Below are positions 1 through 10,429 of a stretch of 64,000 nucleotides of DNA, one piece after another. Origin of the DNA: Perognathus longimembris pacificus. Lineage: Eukaryota > Chordata > Mammalia > Rodentia > Heteromyidae. The DNA lies in assembly GCF_023159225.1 (NCBI RefSeq), contig NC_063184.1:12265528-12329527 (forward strand). The letters run 5' to 3'. The position numbers and the translations under genes are program-made. The notes under the pieces are model-generated. The model was given only the letters and a program-made list of their open reading frames with translations. It did not search any database and was not told the DNA's origin. Every line of letters begins with the position of its first letter. Within the stretch, counting starts at the first letter, position 1.

Positions 1-1020
1 TCCCATTTCCTAGACAGTCATCTGAAGGTACATAAGATAAATTATTTTTTTCCTCCCACTCACAACTAATTCAGTACTAAAAAATGAGCTTTCCATTTGA
101 TCCAGTGCACTTCCCCAACCTTACCCCTCCCCATGCCTTTGGACAAATTCTGGTTAACACTGACTGAAACTGTTCTTCACCACTGTGTGAATGGCTTGCC
201 CTGACTACCATGTTTGCTGATGAATGTCAATCACAGTGTCTGAAATCTAGGCCCTGGGTGTCCGCCCACATCTGAAGCAGGCTTTCCCAGGGACTCCTTA
301 GCATGGCATCTTTGTTCTGTTTTCAGATAAACAGATCCAATTCCTCAACAAACAGACTGCTACAGTCCTTTTGATAACAGTGTAATAATTCAAAACAAAT
401 GATTCTCAGCTTTGATGATAGCACTTTTATGGGTCATGAAAAAATCCTCCCACCAACATCTGTTTGATTTTATCTACTTGAACTTTATCCTCCGGTTGAA
501 GATTTATAAGCTGAAATCATCCCAGCCTATTAAAGTCAAACTAATGCTCAAGCACTAAGCAAAGAATGAAAGTGCACATTTCCTAGTCATTCACCTTTTG
601 AAAAAGCTGGGCTGAGCCAAAGAATAACCAAATTTAGGAGGATTTTATATTTATTTGAGCTAGCCAGGCTTCAGTGATAGGGAATTGAAGAATTTAATGT
701 GTATATTTTAGGAAAAGTAAGCTATTTACACAAAATGATTTTTAAAAGACAACCTGAAAAATATAGACATTGTTTACATTAAAAGCTGTTTTCTTAGTGA
801 AATCCATTATGGAGCAAAGAAATGCAATCCAGATTTTTCTCTGTGTTTTCTCCTTCCTTAATTCTCTCCAGGATGATAATTTTTAAAATTGTAGTTTAAT
901 ACTATCAATTTGACTTTAAAATAAGTGAAATTATTATTCCCCCCTCCCTCGAAATAGGATTGCTAGGATTTCATCTGATGAAAGACAACAGCTATCAAGA
1001 AGTTGAGAGTCCTGAGCAGC
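1..1020. other. Unique non-coding DNA
   Basis: AT-rich sequence in which I see no gene, repeat family or regulatory motif that I can support. No open frame longer than 60 codons occurs. Confidence 0.6.
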
Positions 1021-1246
1021 CGGAAGCTATATCTAACTTCTGTAATCCAGTTCCTCAGGAGAACGAGATTTGAAGATTGCTGTTCAAAGCCAGCCCAGGC
1101 AGGGAAGTCTCCAATTAACCAGTAAAAAATCAGAAATGGAACTATGGCTCAAGTGGTTAAGTGCCAGTCTTGGGTGAAAAAGCAAAGGGACAGTGTCCTG
1201 ACACTGGGTTCAACACCCAGTACTGGCACCACAACAACAATAACAA
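1021..1246 (+). mobile_element. SINE, 7SL-head + Geo tail
   Basis: Old copy of the second common SINE of this window. The head (ctgtaatccag...tcaggaga...gttcaaagccagcccaggcagg) looks 7SL/B1-derived. It is joined through 'ctccaattaacca' to the Geo tail (atggctcaagtgg ... gggttcaacacccagtactggc). It ends in an ACA-rich tail. Many substitutions indicate an old insertion. Confidence 0.85.
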
Positions 1247-1498
1247 ATCCTGAGTTCAGATCACAAATGTTCCTTTTGTTCACTATTCCAGTCAAGTACA
1301 TATCCAGGTGACCCTCATTAGCTCTTTGTGTGAATCGTGTGCATACATGTGCATATATACCTGTGTGTGCAAGACTGTGTGTGTATCAGTGTTTATGTGG
1401 AATGGATATGGCATTCTTAGGAAGTTTAAATTTTCTCTGTCTTTTACTTTTTTCTAGAATTACAAAAATAGGTCATATTTCCTTTCTGGTTTTACCTA

Positions 1499-1731
1499 TT
1501 TTTTTTTGTACTGGGGCTTGAACTCAGAGCCTCAGCACTGTCCCTGAGCCTTTTTGTGCTCAAAGGTAGAACTCTACCACTTGAGCAATAATGTCAATTC
1601 CAGCTTTTTCTGGGTAGTTTTTTGGAGACAAGAGTCTCATGGACTTTTCTGCCCAGGCTGGCTTTGAACCATATTCCTCAGATCTCAGCCTCCTGAGTAG
1701 CTAAGATTGTGAGCCACCAGTGCATAGCTGG
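1499..1731 (-). mobile_element. SINE, 7SL-head + Geo tail
   Basis: Reverse-complement copy. It begins with the T-run of the tail, then 'actggggcttgaactcag' of Geo, 'accacttgagc' (Geo A-box region), and finally 'ctcagcctcctgagtagct' and 'gagccaccagtg' of the 7SL head. Nearly full length and moderately diverged. Confidence 0.9.
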
Positions 1732-1745
1732 TGCTACCTAATTTT

Positions 1746-2400
1746 AACTCCCCCTCCCACTCCCGCCACATACTTCATTCTATTCCTTCTAGAGTTTTGC
1801 ATTTATTTTTCTCCTACTCATGGATTGGCATAATGACACAGCGCTGGCCATCGTTTTGAATAATTCATGTGCTTAATTTCCAAATTTGATGCATTTTTTA
1901 TATTCCCTACCAGGAAAAGTCCTGGGACTCTAAATATTATTGGATTTTGCTGCATTCTACCCAATGAGAGTACCATGCTACAAGGAGTCAGCAAGTGATG
2001 CAAAAATGTCCATAAATCATTTATTCGCACATCAGTTCTTTCAATAACTACTTTATCAAAAAACGATTAAGTCATGCTACTGAGTACTGGAAACATAATG
2101 AGAAAGTGACATGGACTTTGTTTCTAATTTTTGTAATATGTAAGGCCAACAGTGAGAAGTAGAAACTGGGGAGGGTCTTTATGATCACTGTTATGAGGGA
2201 CCACAACCTATCTAGGGATGCTACCAAGATGTGAGCTACAAAAGGGTCAATGAAAGCCTCTAAGTGAGAGACTGGGCTTAGTGAAGTCCATAACAATTTG
2301 CCTGAGGTAGAGAGAAAGCCTATGTCAAGGTCCTGTGGCAGGGATTTACGAGTGACAAAAAAAGGTGATTTCATCTGATGACCACCGCAAGAGGGGAATG
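1746..2400. other. Unique non-coding DNA
   Basis: No recognisable element. Minus-strand frames of 70 and 100 codons lie here, but they have no recognisable domain and their composition is that of non-coding DNA. Confidence 0.5.
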
Positions 2401-3000
2401 TGAGACAGAGGGATAATTGTAGAAAGACGACAACGACGTGGCGTTTGGTAGTTGTGATTAAGGCTGCTCCCCCAGACCCCCCTGTATCTGAAGATAAGTA
2501 AATAGCTTCGTGCAGCTAGTGATCTGATTAGATTAACATCTTGGATGGGTCACTGCGTACACTGCGGCTGGAGTGATGACACATAACTGATTAGAAGGTC
2601 TGAGTCCAGGCAGGAGATAATGGCAGCCAGGATGAAGGTTGAGGCCGCAGACGTGGGGGGAAGCTGGCAGATTTGAGATTTTACAGGGATAAAACCTACA
2701 GTGATCAAGTGATGGATTGAATCTGGGGGAAGCTGAGAAGATGGAGGCATAAAGAATGACCTTGAGATGTCTGAGCTGACCACTGGGCGGATGCTAATGC
2801 CAAGGATGGAGATAGGAAATGCTGAAGGATGGCCCGGCCTGAAAGAAGATCATGAGTTCAGCTTCACACATACTGATTTTGAGGTGTTTTTGAGACATGC
2901 AAGGGAGTATGTCAAAACAGTACAAGAACCAGATTTGGACTTGTAGGATTTCTCGTTCTTTTCCAGTAAACTCCTGCAGCTCACACACTTGATTCACTTA
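2400..3000. repeat. Possible ancient mammalian interspersed repeat
   Basis: Phrases such as 'aggagataatggcagccaggatgaaggt', 'gtgatggattgaat', 'aagaatgacc' and 'aagatcatgagttcagctt' resemble a widely dispersed old mammalian repeat that I remember but cannot name. The stretch is also richer in CpG than its surroundings (for example 'gacgacaacgacgtggcg'). Minus-strand frames at 2550-2783 and 2794-2997 overlap it and look non-coding. Confidence 0.4.
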
Positions 3001-4190
3001 CAGAATAAAAGTATTTCTCGTTTCTTCTGGTTCTGTGTATGGACATCAATACGTGGTAGAGATAATGTAAGTCAAATGATGAACTCTAAGAGATGGTCAT
3101 GTACTTGTCTCTATGAATAATACTGGAAAATATTTATAAGAAAAGCAAAACTGAAGTAGGCTTTATTATTTTCTGCAGAATCTGAAGTTAACCACTGGTG
3201 AATGTCAAATATTTTTTAATAATCTGATAACTATCTTCCTGTATTAAATTACTTACCAAATTATGATTGGAAATCGATCCTTTTACAAATAGATTGTACT
3301 TCCTAGATGCATCACCCATGCGTTGAAACAACCAGCAGTCATACTTCAAAACACCATTCATAGGATTAAGAAACTCCTGTGAGAGTCGGTGGAAGTTCCC
3401 CACATTTAAATCCATGTAGGGACACCCCTCTGCATATGATCTACCTGTGATCTGCCTGCTTTTAATCCTGGTTTCCCTACACTTTGAAATAAAGATTTCC
3501 TTGGTCCACGTGGTTAAAGCAAAACTATTAAAAACAAAGAGATCATATAATTAAAGCCATTCTCCTGATTCACAGCACTTAACAGTGTCCGGGCCTATTA
3601 CAGATTCATATCACTCTGCCAATTTCCCCCCCCCCCATACACGGCTCTCACAGGCTGCTGTATCCCATTTATTTGTACAATATCAACATGTGTCACACTT
3701 AGAATTTCCAATCCCCCCACGTTACTAAAGTGAGCCCAATATATTTTGTCATCAAGGTGATTTTTTTTTAATGAGGCTCACATTTCTGATTCCTGATTCC
3801 TGATTCCTTTTCAGGCTGAACCATAACTGAGACTCTTGATCCATGTTGAAAGTATTTTGTCACCAGGAGGAGGAGATGACCCCCAAAGCTTAGCCTAGGG
3901 TCTCATCACTGTCAATGCCCCCCCCCAAGCCTTTCTGTGAGGGGAACCCTTTTAAAGCTCTGTCTTTCTAAATTACAAACATACTCATAAATTTTCCATG
4001 TACAACAAATAAAAATGTTGGGGTCAAACATTATAAAACAAAATTTATGATGACCAAAGAAATGCAAGAGCTTGAATAATCCTCTAGAAAGGAATAAATT
4101 ACATAAGAATCATGTAGATCAATGCCCCCAACCTAGGTCTAAAGCCAAAATCTTAAAGAGTTCTTATACTGATTTATTAACCTCCTTTAT
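3001..4190. other. Unique non-coding DNA with short C-runs
   Basis: No gene or family is recognised. Homopolymer C-runs occur near 3627-3639 and 3919-3926. A short direct repeat of 'tgattcc' sits at about 3787-3808. Confidence 0.5.
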
Positions 4191-4194
4191 CGTT

Positions 4195-4270
4195 ATCTAG
4201 GAACAATTTATTTAACCTCAGTATGCTTCAGGTTTCCAAATTCTGAAGTGTAAATAATATTGTGGTCATC
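4195..4270 (+). mobile_element. MIR fragment (weak)
   Basis: The run 'tttatttaacctcagtatgcttcaggtttcc...aagtgtaaataat' fits the central MIR pattern 'cttaacctctctgtgcctcagtttcctcatctgtaaaat' with heavy decay. Confidence 0.45.
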
Positions 4271-4585
4271 ATCTCCGCCCAGTATGCTATCACATTTATT
4301 TTCTACTTCCCTTGTCAAAGTTTTCTTCAGTGACCGTGTGTTTGCTCATGGTTCACAGTGAACACGAGTGAAAACGCAATCTCCTTCCCAGGGAAAGGTC
4401 TGTGTGAATTGCTAATGTTCTCAGGATGTTGACAGGAAGGCTTCCAGCCCTCAAATTATTTTTACTTTAAAAAAATTGAAATTCATTTCTGCATGCAAAA
4501 AAATGGACAGTATTTTTATTTTATACATACCTTTCTAATACCTTAGTCACTTTAGTGCCTCATCACGTGACACAGTATTCTCTAG

Positions 4586-4588
4586 TGG

Positions 4589-4626
<38 letters not shown>

Positions 4627-4661
4627 GACAGCAGAGAGAGACAGAGACAGAGACAGAGAGA
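4586..4661. repeat. (GA)n/(GACA)n compound microsatellite
   Basis: About 75 bp of GA dinucleotides turning into GACA tetranucleotides and then imperfect ACAGAG units. It directly precedes the SINE that follows. Confidence 0.95.
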
Positions 4662-4885
4662 ACCTGGTACCAGAGATGTAGCCTTACAATCCTAGCTACT
4701 CAGGAGGTTGAGATCTGAGGACAAAGTTTCAGAGAGCCTGGTCAGGAAAATCCATGAAATTCTTATCTCCAATTAAAAGTCAGAAATGGAGCTGTGGCTA
4801 TAGAGTGCTAGCCTTGAGCAGAAAAGCTCAGCTCAAGGGCAGTACCCAGGCACTGACTTCAAGTCCCAGAACCTACTAAAACATG
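4662..4885 (+). mobile_element. SINE, 7SL-head + Geo tail
   Basis: Carries 'caatcctagctactcaggagg', 'cttatctccaatta', 'ggagctgtggct', 'gagtgctagccttgagcag' and 'actgacttcaagtccc'. The Geo A-box region is shortened ('ggctatagagtgc'). Confidence 0.85.
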
Positions 4886-6239
4886 TAAATACCTCATTTG
4901 ATAATGTAAATAGTGGGTCATGAACTAGGACAAAGAGAACAATTCACAGCTTTAGAACAATCGCTTTTCTGTGAAGACTTTCTTGTCCATTTGCAGTTTG
5001 AACCCACATTCTGGGCCTCAGGGACAATATATTCTAACCTAGTGAGCAGTTCTGCTCAATTTAAATATTCACTAATTACCAGAATTTGTGTGCATGTGGG
5101 TAAATACATACATGCTCAAAATTCTTACATTGCAAAAGATACTTCGCCATATCCTTTTATTCTGAAACTTTTGATGCACAAATCATTATAAAAACTGTAA
5201 CAAAAGAGAGGGCAGAATTGCTGTTCCAATATAATTACTATTTCATTCATGCTCTCTCATGTCCTGTGGATTTGCTTTAAATCTGCTAGACTTGGGAAGC
5301 CAAACGTCTAAATAAGATACACAGGAAAATAAGGACACAGAGTCACACACATTACATCACCCTCCACCCCCATCCCAGCCTTTTGAACAGGGTTGTATTT
5401 CAAGTAGGTTTTTATTTTTGTTCTGGTTTTCTTCATAAACGAATTGTAAACCCAAAATCTAAAGGGATAAAAAGTCATCCTCCAGTAAATAATATCATGA
5501 ATATACTTGTATTTAAGAGAATATGTAAGAATATTAATTACAATTTTCATAAGCATAGAAATTGGGAGACATGGCCTAAAGCTATATGTGGTTGCATAGA
5601 TAATAAAAAAAGACCATTCAGATACTTTAAACCAAACTCTGAAATGGTATCTTTTGTCATCTGAACTAACAGTACGGTTTCTGAAAGGTTTCCCTAGACG
5701 AAAAAAATGGGTAATGACAGCAATAAGTAATGTAAATGTCTGTGGCTAATATCCCATACGGAGGGCTATGAAATGCTGACATCATTTAGAGGTTACCAAA
5801 CTTATCGCGTGCTCTATCATTCCTCATACCATCAACCCAAGAGTAACTAAGTTTTTATCCTCAAGTATCTCCCTAAGGACAGCATTTATACTATATGTGT
5901 AGCATATAATACACACAATTAAGCATATTCTTGTCATGTCATTCAAACATACCATACATGGCGAAACTTTATTTACTTATGGCTTGTTTCAAACTTTTGT
6001 GTACCCTTTCCTAGATTAACTTCTGAATTTCACAGGGTATTAGATTTGAATCAAAGAGTAAATTTTTGTGTTTATCCAAGCATATTAGTTAACCATAACT
6101 GGAAAATAGCACTGGGCTTTAAATTGAAAGAGCTGCTCTATTGAAATTGCTTGGACATATACTACTTTCATGATTGGTGATTTTATGTGATATCTGAATG
6201 ACTTCTAAACCAATTTTCAAAAAGAGCTATAGGCTCCAG
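4886..6239. other. Unique non-coding DNA
   Basis: AT-rich DNA without a recognisable element. Open frames of 80-93 codons (4913-5191 plus; 5308-5556 minus; 5383-5664 plus) show no known domain and overlap on opposite strands, as expected by chance. Confidence 0.5.
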
Positions 6240-6603
6240 ACAGAAAGAAGACATCACTTTTATTCTGTATACACCCCTACACTATCTCTGTTATCTTATC
6301 TGAGTATATTGGAAACCGTGTATACTGGTATTAGAGCTAGGAAATTGAAAGGGAATACCAAAATCGAGAGACACAGGGTAAAAAAAAAAAAGACAAACAA
6401 CTACAAAAGCAATACTTGCAAAACTGTTTGGTGTAAGTGAACTGAACACCTCATGGGGGGAAAGGGAAAGGGGAGGAAGGAAGGGGGTATGAGGGACAAG
6501 GTAACAAACAGTACAAGAAATGTATCCAATTCCTAACGTATGAAACTGTAACCTCTCTGTACATAAGTTTGATAATAAAAATTTGAAAAAAAAAAAAAAA
6601 AAA
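6240..6603 (+). mobile_element. L1 3' UTR end, 5'-truncated
   Basis: The 3' terminus of the local young L1 family: 'gaaattgaaagggaatacc', a G-rich polypurine stretch (ggggggaaagggaaagggg), 'gaaactgtaacctctctgtac', 'gataataaaaatttg' and a poly(A). Near-identical copies occur at about 10.5 and 38.4 kb. The 5' limit is uncertain: similarity to the copy at 16.3 kb fades near 6240. Confidence 0.85.
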
Positions 6604-6613
6604 GACCATTCGC

Positions 6614-6822
6614 CTGGCTGGGAATATAGGCTAGTGACAAGAGAGCTTGCCTTGTATACATGAAGCCTTGGGTTCAATTCGCCAGCACCACATATATGGA
6701 AAATGGCCAGAAGTGGCGCTGTGGCTCAAGTGGCAGAGTGCTGGCCTTGAGCAAAAAGAAGCCTGGGACAGTGCTCAGGCCCTGGGTCCAAGCCCAGGAC
6801 TGGCAAAAAAAAAAAAAAAAAA
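6614..6822 (+). mobile_element. SINE IDL-Geo
   Basis: Left tRNA-Ala-like monomer ('gctgggaatataggctagtg' A box, 'gggttcaattcgcc' B box) followed by the Geo monomer ('agaagtggcgctgtggctcaagtgg ... ggactggc') and 18 As. It belongs to the older sub-family with 'ttgtatacatgaagcc'. It sits directly behind the L1 poly(A). Confidence 0.95.
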
Positions 6823-7319
6823 GTACTCATCTCTACCTAAGCACCATGTCAATGGTCAGCTCACACCCTCCCTAAGGAAGATCTTTGCTGGAAAACCCAG
6901 GGCACTGAGAAGAAGAAACATGTGTGTGCTTGTTGCATTTTGGAATGATTCACCCACTCTTAGAGGGAATATAGAAACTTCAAGAGCATTGCTATAAACA
7001 ATTTTAAAATGCCTAAAACTTAGGATGTCAATTTGGGGACTGAGCACAAAAAGAGAAAACTCCTGATGGCAACTAGAAAAGTAGGAAATGAACTATTAAG
7101 AAATCAGAATAATAAGGCTACCTGTGTTACACTATGAGGAATAGCTGACATATGTTATGGCTTTGATAGCTTAGAAGAAAAAAAAACAGTATATGGAATG
7201 GTACTCCCAAAAGATATTCTCATATTGTCAACCCTAAATCTTGTACATATAACCTTGTTAAGAAAAGGATCTTAGCAAAAAGAACTGAGTTAACAGTCTC
7301 TAGATGACTATGGAGGAAG
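6823..7319. other. Unique non-coding DNA
   Basis: No repeat or gene recognised. Opposed small frames (6647-6997 plus, 6856-7047 minus) partly run through the SINE and are not genes. Confidence 0.5.
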
Positions 7320-7765
7320 AGTACCATTCCCATGACTCGTTCCAATTGCAGACAAGCAGTTTGGCATCAGGCAGCCCTTGAGCCATCATGTGCTTCAAGG
7401 GCCAGGCCCACACCTCTACATTGCATTTCTGGCCTCTAGAGCTATAAAAAAAAAAGTGTCCAATTTGGTGAGCAGCACTCTCTCACACCTATAATCCTAA
7501 ATGCTCTGAGAATCACAGTTCAGAGCCAGCCCAAGCAGACAAATTGGAGAGATTCTTATCACCAATTAACTAGCCACACACTGAAAGTGGAAGTGTGACT
7601 CAAGTGGTAGAGTGCCAGCCATGAGCAAAAAAAGCCAAATAAGCATACAAGGTTCTGAGTTCATACCCTAGTACCAGCACAAAAATGAGTATGTTTCTAT
7701 TGTAAACCATCAAGTGTGTGATCGTGGGTTCCAGCAGCCTTTGGAAACTGATACAGCTGTACCTC
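7320..7765 (+). mobile_element. Possible MLT/MST-type LTR fragment split by a SINE
   Basis: Before the SINE, 'ggcctctagagctat' followed by an A-run resembles the 'cctccagaactgtgagaaa' block near the 3' end of MaLR LTRs. After the SINE, 'ttccagcagcctttggaaactgatac' resembles the terminal 'ttatagcagcccgaacggactaagac'. No coding part is present. Divergence is high and the call is tentative. Confidence 0.4.
7470..7687 (+). mobile_element. SINE, 7SL-head + Geo tail
   Basis: Diverged copy: 'cacacctataatcctaaatgctctgagaatcacagttcagagccagcccaagcag', then 'gtgtgactcaagtggtagagtgccagcc' and 'ctgagttcataccctagtaccagc'. It splits the LTR-like sequence around it. Confidence 0.85.
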
Positions 7766-7931
7766 CTCTGGTGGGCAGGGGCAGCAAACCATGAAGGGCG
7801 TCCCAGCCAGGAGCCTCCAGTACCAAGAAGTTTCTCCAAAACAAACCAGTGCGCAGCCAACTTCCCTAGCTTCTTATTATAACTTTTTTAAATTGTGTGT
7901 TCGTAGAGGGCAAAGTGATTACCCAAGTTGT

Positions 7932-7974
7932 ATACACACACACACATACACACACACACATACACTCGCACACA
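7932..7974. repeat. (CA)n microsatellite, interrupted
   Basis: About 43 bp of CA repeats with TA and TCG interruptions. Confidence 0.95.
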
Positions 7975-8037
7975 TTTAACTTTTCATTACTCCCTACTCT
8001 ATTACTGTACTGTGATATATGGGAATAGTAGCAGCTG

Positions 8038-8304
8038 TGTGAGTATGTATGTGTATTGTGTGAGTGAATATGTGTGTAGGTGTGTGTTTCTGTTGGTCCT
8101 GAGGCTTGAACTCAAGGCTTTGAGCTCTCCCCGTTTTTTTTTTCCTCAAAATTGGTACTCTGCCACTTGAACCACACCTCCACTCATGCCTTTTTGCTGG
8201 TTAATTGAAGATCTATCTCATGAATTTTTCTGTCCAGTTTGGCTTCAAACCTTGCCCCTCAGCTCTCAGCTAAGATTATAAATGTGAGCCACTAGTGCCT
8301 GGCT
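8038..8304 (-). mobile_element. SINE, 7SL-head + Geo tail, with TG-rich tail
   Basis: The body runs from about 8089 ('ggtcctgaggcttgaactcaagg') to 8304 ('gccactagtgcctggct'). On its 3' side (8038-8088), where the A-tail should be, lies a degenerate TG-rich tract ('gtgtgtaggtgtgtg'). An inserted T-run sits inside the Geo part near 8136. Confidence 0.85.
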
Positions 8305-8599
8305 AGAGAACCACTTTTTAATTTGCTAGTGTAATTCTGTTCAAAGTACACTACATATTTCACACATTCCTGTTTCCTGTGCCCCAAATACCATTAAGAG
8401 ACTATGGCATTTTACTACTGTCAGTTCATTGCCAAAGAGCATCACAGAAGAGCTAAGGATGACTTTGTACTTTAGTTTACCTCCTTCAAATAAATTCACA
8501 GATGATTATTTCTAAAGTAGATATAGCTATAGCTTCAGCACTTTTTGGTAAACATTTAAGATATGTGTGACTCTGAAGGCTTCATTTCTTCACCCCAGC

Positions 8600-8705
8600 C
8601 TGAGGTAAGTAAGCACAGCCATTTTACCCAGAGGTTAATGAAGTAACTAAGCTTCCACAAAGAAACTCAGCGGAGATAGAATCCAAGACTAGACAGTAAA
8701 TTCAA
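8600..8705 (-). mobile_element. MIR fragment
   Basis: 'ccattttacccagaggttaatgaagtaac...cacaaagaaactcag' matches the reverse-strand MIR pattern 'ccattttacagatgaggaaactgaggcacagag...'. Short and old. Confidence 0.5.
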
Positions 8706-8852
8706 AACCTCTCATTCGTAACTGTCCTTTACAGCAGGACCCTAGAGCTTAGAAAGTGTCAAAGCATAAAAAGCGAAGGAACTTTAAGAAGTTTTGGAAG
8801 CTTCTATTCCCTCCTTACACTCCCACCACCTTTGTTCTATTGTAGACCTTTA

Positions 8853-9028
8853 GTGAGAAGGAAGAAAAAGGGAAAGAAGGAGGAAGAGGGGGAGGGGGAG
8901 AGGGAGGGGGAGGGGGAGGGGGAGGGGGAGGGGGAGGGGAGGGGGAGGGGAGGGGGAGGGGGGGAGAAGAGGAAGAAAAAGAAGAACAACAACAAAAACA
9001 AGAGGAGGAACAGCAGCAGCAACAACAA
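8853..9028. repeat. Polypurine (GGGGGA)n tract with AAC/AGC tail
   Basis: About 140 bp of nearly pure purine on the plus strand. Its core is G4-6A units (8887-8970), followed by (AAC)n and (AGC)n-like triplets. The open frames seen across it on both strands are artefacts of composition. Confidence 0.95.
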
Positions 9029-9100
9029 GAAATAAACATACCTATGTATATATTTGAAGTTTTGATACAGATTCATACATCCAGTAGCTGATATTTCCCT

Positions 9101-9659
9101 TTGGATTATCTAATTCTTTTTTTTTTTAACCCATTCCATCCTCTCTTAAATACTGAGCTTGATGTTTAACATTTCTGAAATTTCTTTTTGCTCCATATTA
9201 TATATCTAAAACTGTATGTTAGGTGATCGATATTTTTTCTTTTTAATTATTTTATTATCTTTAGTTGTTCAAAGGGGTTTTAATTCAACATGTTAGTTTA
9301 TCAATAAAATGTATTTTTTTAATCAATGTCACAGTGATAAGTATTTTCAAACTTTACCTAAAATGGATTCATACTGAAATGATCATGCTTCTTCTAATCT
9401 TGTCTCAGCATTGTGGTATTTTTCTATATTGAGATAAAGTAGTTCTATTATCTTAACTGCTTCATAATAGTACGTTAAATCAATAGAGCCATAAAATCAT
9501 ATCCAGTCTTCTCATACTAGAATTCAGGTACTTTATATGTAGTTATAAGCCCCAAAAAGGTTTAATAAATATCATTTTAACTACTCTTTGGCCCATGCAG
9601 TCAGGTGTTGAGGGAAATATCTAGGAAGACAATGTGGAATTTGGGATTATCTAATTCTT
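9101..9659 (-). mobile_element. L1 3' end with possible transduced flank; first insertion at this site
   Basis: A minus-strand insertion bounded by duplicated target 'ttggattatctaattctt' (9101-9119 and 9641-9659), with its poly(A) seen as T-run 9117-9127. Inside, about 9236-9335 reads on the minus strand as an L1 3' end ('tgttgaattaaaacccctttgaacaac...aagataataaaataa'). The roughly 105 bp between that L1 end and the outer poly(A) does not look like L1 and may be a 3' transduction. I could not assign the rest of the body (9336-9640). Confidence 0.6.
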
Positions 9660-10379
9660 TTTTTTTTTTTTGAGTTATGTAGCCTTTTATTAGCAGCTAA
9701 AATAGAAGGTATCTGTTGTACAACATGGGTAGTAATTGTCTATTAACGGGGGTTTATTGTATTCTAACAGATTGTTTATAAATGCAATTCTTTATTAAAA
9801 AGCTTCCCCCCTTATTTTGTTTGTTTGTGTACAATTTGCAAAACTATTTGAAAGTGGAATATATGTGCACAAGTCTGCAAAGAGTGCAAATTTAGGGTAT
9901 AGTAAATGCTTTACAAGTCACTTCCAAAAAACTGCCAGAACTTGGCCTTTACATTGTTATCTCTTTTAATCAAAATATTTTTTATGCCAGCCTTCATTCC
10001 ACTGCCCAAAACTATAAAGCATTTATTTAATGAGTTGAAATTAAGAAGGACTACACCTTCTAGAAGAGAAGAAAGTTCTATTCGTTTGAGGTTTCAGAAT
10101 CCCCCCAAACCAAAACCAGTGTGTCAGTAAAGGCTGGGCGGGGACCTGGGTAGAACATGAGTATGTGCAGGTGGCATCCCTGAGGATTCAGTTTCAGTGG
10201 ACCATGAGCGCTCCAGCCGCATAACTCACTGAACTGTCCTGCCAGTTTCTACACTGGCTAGACTGGGCATAATTCAAAAAGGAAAAGCTCATATTCATCC
10301 CATTCTTCTGGAGTTCTGTGATAGCATTTAATAATACCCCAATGGGATGTCTTCCACATATAGTATTATGGTATTTCTT
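9660..10379 (-). pseudogene. MEMO1: MEMO1 processed pseudogene, 5'-truncated
   Basis: MEMO1 encodes a cytoplasmic protein tied to ErbB2-driven cell motility and redox/copper handling. On the minus strand, 10379 down to 10197 is an open 61-codon frame ending in TGA (10194-10196). I recognise it as the C-terminus of MEMO1: it contains [20 protein letters not shown] and ends [19 protein letters not shown]. The one change I notice is Met where I recall Thr, third from the end. About 520 nt of 3' UTR follows, with AATAAA (plus-strand tttatt, 9686-9691) just upstream of the poly(A) (T-run 9658-9671). The flanking duplication 'ttgggattatct(a/g)ttctt' lies at 9641-9659 and 10378-10396. Roughly the first 236 of 297 residues are missing, so this is an inactive retrocopy. 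Identification is from memory; the C-terminal match is long enough to be convincing. Confidence 0.9.
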
Positions 10380-10429
10380 GGGATTATCTAGTTCTTAAAA
10401 CCTAAACATTGTATTGAAAATTAACTACA

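Noticed and set aside
5605..6611. Matching 'aaaaaaagaccattc' at 5605-5619 and at the end of the L1 poly(A) near 6611, suggesting a 1-kb insertion
   Set aside because: 5620-6240 does not read as L1 on either strand, and only 8 non-A bases match. It may be chance, so I did not extend the L1 to 5620.
6616..6690. tRNA gene
   Set aside because: The tRNA-like folds with A and B boxes all belong to SINE left monomers with A-tails. None has an intact cloverleaf or an acceptor stem outside a SINE.
10197..10379. Functional MEMO1 exon
   Set aside because: The fragment is bounded by a target-site duplication and followed directly by 3' UTR and poly(A). It has no 5' coding part, so it is a retrocopy.
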